This document shows, in pieces, positions 52,101 through 61,304 of a DNA stretch of 64,000 bases. Numbering within the stretch: position 1 is the stretch's first letter; each line of letters begins with the position of its first letter. The notes beneath the pieces are model-generated. The model was given only the letters and a program-made list of their open reading frames with translations. It searched no databases and had not been told where the DNA came from. The DNA is from Eriocheir sinensis (lineage: Eukaryota > Arthropoda > Malacostraca > Decapoda > Varunidae). Position numbers and translations under genes: made by a program. The stretch is taken from NCBI RefSeq assembly GCF_024679095.1, contig NW_026112140.1, positions 79,501 to 143,500 of the forward strand, written 5' to 3'.

Positions 52101-53060
52101 TACAGAAATAAGATTGTGATCGGAGGAGCCCAACGGAGAGAACAGTTTGACAGAGTAAGCCGAAGGGTTAGAGGTAAGGAAGAGGTCTAGTATGTTGGGC
52201 CGGTCTCCAAGACGGTCGGGAATACGTGTAGGGTGCTGAACCAACTGCTCTAGGTCATTGAGGAGAGCAAAGTTGTATGCTTGTTCACCAGGCTGGTCAG
52301 TGAAAGAGGATGAAAGCCAAAGCTGGTGGTGAGCATTGAAATCTCCTAGGATGGAGATTTCAGGGAAGGGAGAGTGAGTCAAGATGTGCTCCACTTTAGA
52401 GTTCAGGTAGTCAAAGAATTTTACATAGTTAGTATAATTAGGTGAAAGATAAACAGCACAGTTGTATTTAGCAATATAATGACAATGAAGTCTTAGCCAG
52501 ATGGTGGAAAATTCAGGAGAGTCAAGGTCGTGGGCACGAGAGCAAGTGATGTCATTGCGTACGTAGACGCAACATCCAGCTGTTTATTGAAATGTAGGAT
52601 AGAGAGAGTAGGAGGAACAGAGTAGAGATCGATGTCAGTAGCCTCAGAAACCTGTGTTTCGGTGAAGAAGAGAAGGTGTGGTTTTGAGGAGGAGATGATG
52701 TTCCACAGAATGAATATTAGTACGAAGACCGCGAATATTGCAGAAATTGATAAGAAAAAGGTTTGAGGAGTTATCAAAACACCTCTCAGGTCGGCAGCCA
52801 GAAGGAGTCCTCCTGAGGGAATTTATGGCCACCCCACCAGGCAGGGACTCTGAGGCATTGTTGTTCAACGCCATTTTGAATTTTGGGAAAAGGTGTGTGT
52901 GTGTGAATGTAGTGTTGTGTAGATAGAGAGACTATCTGTCTTTTGAGAGCATGCTGAACTACTCTCTGGTGTAGATGAGACAATAGTGAAACGGTTAGTG
53001 AGGTAATGGGAAGGGTCTTTGGAGGGCTTAAGCACCCATCTCACTTCCCATATATACCTC
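49189..53060 (-). pseudogene. Jockey-like LINE family A, copy 2, near full-length ORF2, split by a hAT element
   Basis: Reading right to left from about 53060: a 5' region, then ORF2 starting MALNNNASESLPGGVAINSL, endonuclease motifs [21 protein letters not shown] and GSSDHN, then RDREAAYKRYQSLQTP, reverse transcriptase motifs VALDKSKAFDRVWH, GVPQGSVLSPTLF and YADDS, then the C-terminal segment DLNSFKRRVSGHLSSRN, and a 3' end finishing in poly(A) at 49199-49189. Many breaks are present: a stop at the end of ITEVIV, TGA near 50955, and loss of two residues in NYRPALLSC. The hAT element at 49854-50457 interrupts the region after the polymerase. This copy shows the family's 3' end, missing from copy 1. 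Confidence 0.9.
49854..50457. mobile_element. Non-autonomous hAT element with 8-bp target duplication, 604 bp
   Basis: Perfect 11-bp inverted ends CAGAGCTGGGC and GCCCAGCTCTG. The perfect 8-bp direct repeat GAAGTTTC flanks it (49846-49853 and 50458-50465). Both subterminal regions are packed with GAGGTGCGG/CCGCACCTC and GGTACCGG/GTACGGAC motifs. No transposase frame. The LINE sequence is continuous when the element and one target copy are removed, as copy 1 shows. Confidence 0.94.
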
Positions 53061-53111
53061 ACCGGGAGTGGTTTGCGCCCGTTCGGTAGGTGTCTTCCTA
53101 CCTAATTCCTA

Positions 53112-53562
53112 CCTACTCCGAGACGGCAGCACTGCTGTCTCGTCTGTCTCTAAGGCTGAAATCCTCGCTCAAACTTTCTGTAAGAACTCCACCCTGGACG
53201 ATTCTGGGCATATTCCTCCTACTCATCCGCCCTCTGACTCCTTTATGCCTGTTATTAAGATTTTTCCAAATGATGTTTTCTATGCCCTCTCTGGCCTCAA
53301 CTCTCAGAAGGCTTATGGACCTGATGGAGTGCCTCCTATTGTCCTTAAAAACTGTGCTTCCGTGCTGACACCCTGCCTGGTCAAACTCTTTCGCCTCTGC
53401 CTATCAATATCTACCTTTCCTTCCTGTTGGAAGTATGCCTTTGTACAGCCTGTGCCTAAGAAGGGTGACCGTTCCAATCCCTGAAACTACCGCCCTATAG
53501 CTTTACTTTCCTGTATATCTAAAGCTTTTGAATCAATCCTTAACCGGAAGATTCAAAAGCAG
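53112..53562 (+). pseudogene. Jockey-like LINE family A, copy 3, reverse transcriptase fragment
   Basis: Encodes [36 protein letters not shown] and [15 protein letters not shown], then TGA (53482-53484) in place of a Ser codon, then [15 protein letters not shown]. Orientation is opposite to copy 2, with only about 50 bp between them. Both ends are truncated, ending before the catalytic Asp motif. Confidence 0.9.
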
Positions 53563-53587
53563 ATAGGAAAAGGATGATTCAGACATT

Positions 53588-53850
53588 AAGGAAGGCAAGG
53601 CAAGGCAAAGCAAGGCAAGGCAAGGCAAGGCAAGGCAAGGGAAGGCAAGAGAAGGGAAAGGCAAGGGAAAGGAAAGGGAATGAAAGGCAAGGCAAGGCAA
53701 GGCAAGGAAGGCAGGCAAGACAAAGCAAGGCAAGGCAAGAGAAGGGAAAGGGAAGGGAAAGGCAAGGGAAAGGAAAGGGAATGAGAGGCAAGGCAAGGCA
53801 AAGCAAGGCAAAGGAAGGGAAGGGCAGGAAAGGGGGACAGCAGGAAGGAA
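53588..53850. repeat. (AAGGC)n and related purine-rich repeat
   Basis: Runs of AAGGC with GAAGGGAAAGG variants. Two blocks of about 115 bp with similar order suggest a larger duplication (GAAAGGGAATGAAAGGC near 53670 and GAAAGGGAATGAGAGGC near 53773). Confidence 0.93.
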
Positions 53851-53919
53851 GGGGAGGGAGCACAACCCAGACAGGATGGGTAGGGGGCTCGATGTGCTGT
53901 GCGGTACGCTGAAGACTTT

Positions 53920-54305
53920 TTTTTTATTTATTTTATTTTTTATTTTTTTTACGTTGTTGCCTATTGCGCCGGTAGGCATCTTCCCGGTGGGGCCTGATGG
54001 TCGGCCCAAGGCTTCTTCCAGGTGGGGCCTGATGGTCGGCCCAGCCCGTTCTGGCGCAGGCGAGTGTTTATAGTGACGCCATCTTGCATTGGCTCATGCT
54101 GCCCCCCGGAACTCGTTCTTGATTCGCCTGGACGGCTTCCTTTAGAGTCCGGGTTGATGGGTGGTCTTCAGGACACCATGTGGGTAGTTTTAAGCCACTC
54201 GGCGGTGACTGAAAAATCCGAGTGGTAGCGTGAGGATTCGAACCCGCGTCGTCCATCACGCGGCGAATGTGGGTCCAGTACGCTACCAGTTCGGCCACCG
54301 CCTAC
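53920..54305 (-). mobile_element. tRNA-derived SINE with poly(A)-type tail
   Basis: On the minus strand the head reads GGCGGTGGCCGAACTGGTAG (A-box form) and has the B box GGTTCGAATCC at 54245-54235, together an RNA polymerase III promoter. The body continues through ACTCGGATTTTTCAGTCACC and ATGAGCCAATGCAAGATGGC. A GGGCCGACCATCAGGCCCC segment occurs twice, and the 3' end is A-rich (AAAAAAAATAAAAAATAAAA). A diverged relative lies at 56354-56690. Confidence 0.85.
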
Positions 54306-54339
54306 CCTACGCCTACCCTGTTGCTTCAGGTCACTTGTT

Positions 54340-54826
54340 TAGGGCTGCTGCTGAGGGTGTTTTAAGATGCCTGCGCTGCACTGAATCGTGAGATGTCGAT
54401 GGAATGGCTTATCAAACCAGCGAATACTCCGTAAGAGTAATTGGTGGTCTGTTACCTACATAGTATGTGAACACCATCTCCGGCTATGCGGGCATGTGGC
54501 ACGCTGCCCAAAAGCCGCTCACCGAGTTGTTTCGGATCTGAGGTCCGACGGAAATGCCCTCCTTGAGCTTAGCAGAGCTCAGAGCTGAGAATAGAGTGTA
54601 CAAGTGTTGGAAGGCAGCGCCATTTTTGTCCAGGCCTTCACGAAAAAGAGATAACCCTGAGTTAAGGAGGCCAGGGGGACGCCCACAAAGTTCGTGGCGT
54701 CAGCAAGTCGACAGATTCTACCGTGGGGTACTTAGGACGGGAAGGGCGCCTGCATGGAGACTTGCTCGGCGGGGTTTGGCGTTGGAGGGTGGGCGACGCA
54801 ACGCACACCGCGGCGTATGCGATTGA
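54340..54826 (+). pseudogene. LINE fragment, C-terminal end of ORF2
   Basis: Two frames joined by a frameshift near 54560 encode HHLRLCGHVARCPKAAHRV and GRPQSSWRQQVDRFYRG, ending APAWRLARRGLALEGGRR and a stop at 54826. This matches the RxLRLxGHVAR ... GRPxxSWxxQV ... AxAWxxARR end typical of many LINE endonuclease-reverse transcriptase proteins. It belongs to a different LINE group from families A, B and CR1 here. 5'-truncated. Confidence 0.75.
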
Positions 54827-54999
54827 TTGATTGTACTGGACTGCAACTTGTGGGTGTCGAGGCGGCGCTGAAACGAACTTGGCAGTGTTTTTATCGGCGT
54901 CGTCATTTCGATTTTTACTGCATTCTTTTTTTTTCATATCCTCATTTTCAGTTTTTTCGGGGCCTGTAAATCAGTTCATCTGCATCTCCAATTAAGTTT
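54827..54999. other. Spacer, T-rich, no gene seen
   Basis: Grades into the 68-bp repeat. Contains the pieces TCGGCGTCGTCATTTCG from which the repeat may derive. Confidence 0.4.
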
Positions 55000-55585
55000 C
55001 TGGCATTTTCATCTCAGTTTTTCAGCGTCGTCATTTTTTCAGTAGTTTTGGTGTCGTTTTAAATTTTCCGTCATTTTCATTTAATTTTTTCGGCTTCGTC
55101 ATTTTTCAATAGTTTTGGTGTCGTTTTAAATTTTCCGGCATTTTCATTTAATTTTTTCGGCGTCGTCATTTTTCAGTAGTTTTGGTGTCGTTTTAAATTT
55201 TCCGGCATTTTCATTTAATTTTTTTCGGCGTCGTCATTTTTCAGTAGTTCTGGTGTCGTTTTAAATTTTCCGGCATTTTTATTTCTTTTTTTTCGGCGTC
55301 GTCATTTTTCAGTAGTTCTGGTGTCGTTTTAAATTTTCCGGCATTTTCATTTCTTTTTTTTCGGCGTCGTCATTTTTCAGTAGTTTTGGTGTCGTTTTAA
55401 ATTTTCCGGCATTTTTATTTCTTTTTTTTCGGCGTCGTCATTTTTCAGTAGTTTTGGTGTCGTTTTAAATTTTCCGGCATTTTTATTTCTTTTTTTTCGG
55501 CGTCGTCATTTTTCAGTAGTTCTGGTGTCGTTTTAAATTTTCCGGCATTTTCATTTTTTTTTTTTTTTTCGTCGTCGTCATTTCA
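55000..55585. repeat. 68-bp tandem repeat, about 8.5 units
   Basis: Units contain CGGCGTCGTCATTTTTCAGT and TGGTGTCGTTTTAAATTTTC. Units differ mainly in T-run length and CATTTAATTT versus TATTTCTTTT. Not coding. Confidence 0.93.
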
Positions 55586-56353
<768 letters not shown>

Positions 56354-56690
56354 ATAGTGGCGCCATTCTTGCTTAGCCCATGCTGACCTCCGGAGCTCAT
56401 CTTGATCGTCCTTTGCGTGTTTCGCCAGAGTCCGGGTTGAGAGGTGGTCTTCAAGGATTGGACGGTGAGACGGAGGAGAAGGAGGCGAAGAGGTGAAGGA
56501 GAGGAAGAGGAATTGGCAAAGAAAAGGAGATTGGGAAGAGGAGGAGGAGGAGGAGGCAAAGAAGAGGAAGAGTCAAAAGAGAGGTGGTTGGTGGATGTGA
56601 GTCGTCAGCTGGTGGCGGTGGGCAGGAGTCGAACGTGAGTCCTCCATAACACCGCGGCTGCAAACTGACCACTCAGCCACTGTCTCCCCC
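56354..56690 (-). mobile_element. Diverged SINE related to 53920-54305, with purine insertion
   Basis: 56354-56460 matches the 3' half of the SINE at 53920 (for example AGAGTCCGGGTTGA and GGTGGTCTTCA in plus orientation). 56600-56690 resembles its tRNA head with a mutated B box (GGAGTCGAACGTGAG). A purine-rich block at about 56461-56600 separates them. The head and tail orientation agree with a minus-strand SINE. Confidence 0.6.
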
Positions 56691-56734
56691 TGACCATGAC
56701 CGTCCACCTCTCTTTTGCCTCCTCCTCCTCCTCC

Positions 56735-57380
56735 TATTCGCCTCCTCCTCCTCTTCGCCACCTCTTCTTCCTCGCCTCCTCCTCTTCGCCACCTCCTCTT
56801 CCTCGCCTCCTCCTCTTCGCCACCTCCTCTTCCTCGCCTCCTCCTCTTCGCCACCTCCTCTTCCTCGCCTCCTCCTCTTCGCCACCTCCTCTTCCTCGCC
56901 TCCTCCTCTTCGCCACCTCCTCTTCCTCGCCTCCTCCTCTTCGCCACCTCCTCTTCCTCGCCTCCTCTTCTTCGCCACCTCCTCCTCCTCCTCCTCCTCT
57001 TCTCCACCTCCTCGTCGTCGCCTCCTCCTCTTCGCCACCTCTTCTTCCTCGCCTCCTCCTCTTCGCCACCTCCTCTTCCTCACCTCCTCCTCTTCGCCAC
57101 CTCCTCTTCTTCGCCTCCTCCTCTTTGCCACCTCCTTTTCCTCGCCTCCTCCTCTTCGCCACCTCCTCTTCCTCGCCTCCTCCTCTTCGCCACCTCTTCT
57201 TCCTCGCCTCCTCCTCTTCGCCACCGCTTCTTCCTCGCCTCCTCCTCTTCGCCTCCTCTTCTTCCTCGCCTCCTCGTCGCCACCTCGTCTTCCTCGCCTC
57301 CTCCTCTTCGCCACCTCTTCTCCTCGCCTCATCTTCGCCTCCTCTTCTTCCTCGCCTCCTCCTCTTCGCCACCTCTTCCC
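56735..57380. repeat. 31-bp minisatellite, about 20 units
   Basis: Units of 31 bp such as CGCCTCCTCCTCTTCGCCAC followed by CTCCTCTTCCT. Period checked from CACCTCCTCT at 56821, 56852 and 56883. The central region is nearly perfect; the right end has shorter units. The 31-residue period of its frames (3 x 31 bp) explains Pro/Ser-rich plus frames and Arg/Glu-rich minus frames up to 363 codons. Confidence 0.95.
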
Positions 57381-58714
<1,334 letters not shown>

Positions 58715-59270
58715 TATGTGATTTGTGTTTCCGGTGTTTTTGCGTGTGATCTGGCTGTCTCCGGGTGTTCTGCGTGGGTTTCAGAGTGATTCAAGTGTGT
58801 TGTGTTTCCGGTGTTTTTGCGTGTGTTCTGGCTGTTTCCGGGTGTTCTGCGTGGGTTTCAGAGTGATTCAAGTGTGTTGTGTTTCCGGTGTTTTGCGTGT
58901 GATCTGGCTGTTTCCGGGTTCTGCGTGGGTTTCAGAGTGATTCAAGTGTGTTGTGTTTCCGGTGTTTTGCGTGTGATCTGGCTGTTTCCGGGTGTTCTGC
59001 GTGGGTTTCAGAGTGATTCAAGTGTGTTGTGTTTCCGGTGTTTTTGCGTGTGATTTGGCTGCTTCTAAGTGTACTGCGTGGGTTTCAGAGCGTTTTGAGT
59101 GTGCTGTTTTGTTTCCGGTGTTTCTGCGTGTGATTTGGCTGTTTTCGAGTGTTCTGCGTTTCGAGTGTGTTGTGTTTCCAGTGCTTTTACGTGTGATTTG
59201 GATGTTTATAGTGCTCTGCGTGGGTTTCAGAGTGTTTTGAGTGTGCTGTTGTACTTCCGGTGTTTTTGCG
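58715..59270. repeat. 77-bp tandem repeat, about 7 units
   Basis: Units contain TTCCGGTGTTTTTGCGTGTG and CTGCGTGGGTTTCAGAGTGA. The first four units are near identical apart from single-base and CTT-type length changes; later units are diverged and partly deleted. Length changes break every reading frame, arguing against coding. Confidence 0.93.
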
Positions 59271-59754
59271 AGTGACTTGAGGGTGTTTCGTCGTGCTTGT
59301 GCTTCGGTTTCTGAGTGTTTCGTGTGTCCCGAGTGTGACTTTGTGTTCCCGAGTGCCTCACGCGTGATTTGGGTGTGTCGACAACCCACCCTTTGAATTC
59401 CCTGAGGATTCAATCTGCTCCTCCTCATTACACCCTCTTTAAATCCCCTAGAGGATTAACACTTCCTACACCCCTTTCCCTCACCTCACCTAAGCCCCCC
59501 CCCACCCTCGCTCACCTCACATCCCTTTTGCTCCTCCTCATCCCCTAGAGGATTAGCCCTTCCTACTCCTCCCTACCTCCACATATTTCTAAGCCCTCCC
59601 CCCCTCACTCACCTTACCTCACATCCTATTTACCCATCCCTTCACCCACCTTACCTCGCCTCTTTCTTAACCTTTCTTGTTCTCACACACCTCACTCACC
59701 TCACAGCCCTTCCTACACCTAGTTACCTCCTTTCCCAAACTCCCTCTCACTCAT
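59271..59754. other. Diverged repeat edge and C-rich spacer, no gene seen
   Basis: CCCCTAGAGGATTA occurs at about 59448 and 59551, a 103-bp step, suggesting older units of the C-rich repeat that follows. Confidence 0.45.
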
Positions 59755-60170
59755 CTCACCTATTTCCTAACCCTCCTTGATCTCACACACCACTCACCGC
59801 CTCCCTTTCCCCTCTTTACTCACCTCACATCCCTTCCTACTCCTCCTCTCTCCCACCTCACCTATTTCCTAACCCTCCTTGATCTCACACACCTCACTCA
59901 CCGCCTCTCTTTCCCCCTCTTTACTCACCTCACATCTCTTCCTACTCCTCCTCTCTCCCACCTCACCTATTTCCTCACCCTCTTTGATCTCACACACCTC
60001 ACTCACCGCCTCCCTTTCCCCCTCTTTACTCACCTCACATCCCTTCCTACTCCTCCTCTCTCCCACCTCACCTATTTCCTAACCCTCCTTGATCTCACAC
60101 ACCTCTTTCCCCTCTTTACTCACCTCACATCCCTTCCTACTCCTCCTCTCTCTCACTTTTCCTCCATTAC
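59755..60170. repeat. About 105-bp C/T-rich tandem repeat, 4-5 units
   Basis: Units contain CACCTATTTCCTAACCCTCC and TTTACTCACCTCACATCCCT, recurring at about 59757, 59857, 59961 and 60067. The array ends about 80 bp before the CR1 ORF1 start. Confidence 0.9.
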
Positions 60171-60248
60171 TAAACTACCTCTCACACACCTCACCCCCTT
60201 TCCTAATCCCCTTCACTCTGTGTTTTTATCTCTTTCATTTCAGCTAAG

Positions 60249-61304
60249 ATGGCGCCTAAGAAGTGCAGTACTTGTAACGGTAGCTTCTCAGCTCACTTTT
60301 TTACAGGGCGTTCTGCTGTCTGTCGACTGTGTCTGTCCAGGCAGCATCTCGAGACAAGACTGCAGGAGCAGGAAGAGAAGATGGAAGAAGGCCAGAATAA
60401 AATAATAGAGCTTTCTCTCACCAGACAGCATCTCGAGACCAGACTGCAGGAGCAAGAAGAGAAGATGGAAGCAGGTCAGAATAAAATAATAGAGCTTTCT
60501 CGCACTGTTGCCTCCTTGCAGGAATTCATCCAGGCTAACGTTGCTGTGGTGCCAAACCCTTCTCCAACCGCCCCCTTGCCCTCAGCGGTACCGTCGACAC
60601 CAGCGGACAACACCACGCAACGGGAGGATGCTAGTGGCACCGACCATGATGGCTTCACCGTCGTGAATGGAGGAGCCAAACCAGCCAGACAAGCGATTTA
60701 TCCTGTTCATTGCTTCAACAGGTTTGCCATTCTGGAGGAGGAGGACGAGCAGGAGAGCACCTTCCTGGTGGGTGACTCCATGATTCGCCAGCAGGTCGTT
60801 GAGTTCTGCGGCAGAGTTCCTCGTCGAAGACGGAACTATTGCTATCCTGGTGCTGGGATCGACGACATAACTGCTGCTCTTGAGGAGATCTCCCCCCAGG
60901 CTACTAATGATTCACTGTTTGTTATTCACACAGGTACGAACGACATCACCACGACCCGGTCTGAGGAACTCCTGGAGAAGTACCGTAGGCTCATCCAGCA
61001 GTATAAGACTAAATCCCCTAACATTTTGATTTCAGGAGTTCTACCACGGACTTGGGCGGAGAGCGACTTTTTCAGTAAGGCCTTCAGCCTAAACAACCGC
61101 TTACAGACTCTTTGCAGGGAGCTTGACGTGGAGTTCCTCAACACATGGGACAATTTCTATGGACAAAATGAGCTCTTTCACAGGGACGGATTGCACCTTT
61201 CTCCCATCGGGGCAGCCAGACTCGGAAGGCTCCTCAACGAAGCAGTGCGTGTCATCCGAACAAAAAACGAGTCACGGCCACGTCCCTCCACCCCACCCGT
61301 GTAA
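60249..61304 (+). CDS. CR1 LINE ORF1: zinc motif, coiled coil, SGNH/GDSL esterase-like domain
   Basis: Intact 351-residue frame. ATG is in AAGATGG, with A at -3 and G at +4. Residues 6-28 hold two CxxC pairs (CSTC, CRLC), a probable zinc site. Residues about 30-88 contain a 28-residue segment repeated almost exactly (RQHLETRLQEQEEKM twice), rich in Glu/Gln/Arg and likely a coiled coil for multimerisation. From about 170 an SGNH hydrolase fold is indicated by GDSM (catalytic Ser), HTGTNDI (Asn block) and DGLHLSPIGAARLG (Asp/His block). CR1 ORF1 proteins with such an esterase domain bind nucleic acid and membranes or lipids; their role in retrotransposition is not settled. A polypyrimidine run ending TTTCATTTCAG six bases before the ATG resembles a 3' splice site. 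Confidence 0.93.
   Translation: MAPKKCSTCNGSFSAHFFTGRSAVCRLCLSRQHLETRLQEQEEKMEEGQNKIIELSLTRQHLETRLQEQEEKMEAGQNKIIELSRTVASLQEFIQANVAVVPNPSPTAPLPSAVPSTPADNTTQREDASGTDHDGFTVVNGGAKPARQAIYPVHCFNRFAILEEEDEQESTFLVGDSMIRQQVVEFCGRVPRRRRNYCYPGAGIDDITAALEEISPQATNDSLFVIHTGTNDITTTRSEELLEKYRRLIQQYKTKSPNILISGVLPRTWAESDFFSKAFSLNNRLQTLCRELDVEFLNTWDNFYGQNELFHRDGLHLSPIGAARLGRLLNEAVRVIRTKNESRPRPSTPPV

Noticed and set aside
54235..54305. Second tRNA gene on the minus strand
   Set aside because: Only the tRNA-like head of a SINE with an A-rich tail; the related copy at 56354-56690 confirms a repeat family.
58725..59240. Small cysteine-rich repeat protein
   Set aside because: The 77-bp unit is not a multiple of 3 and its length changes break every frame, so no protein is conserved.
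59677..60405. 242-codon frame running into CR1 ORF1
   Set aside because: Most of it is the 105-bp C/T-rich repeat, and its last part overlaps ORF1 in the wrong frame.
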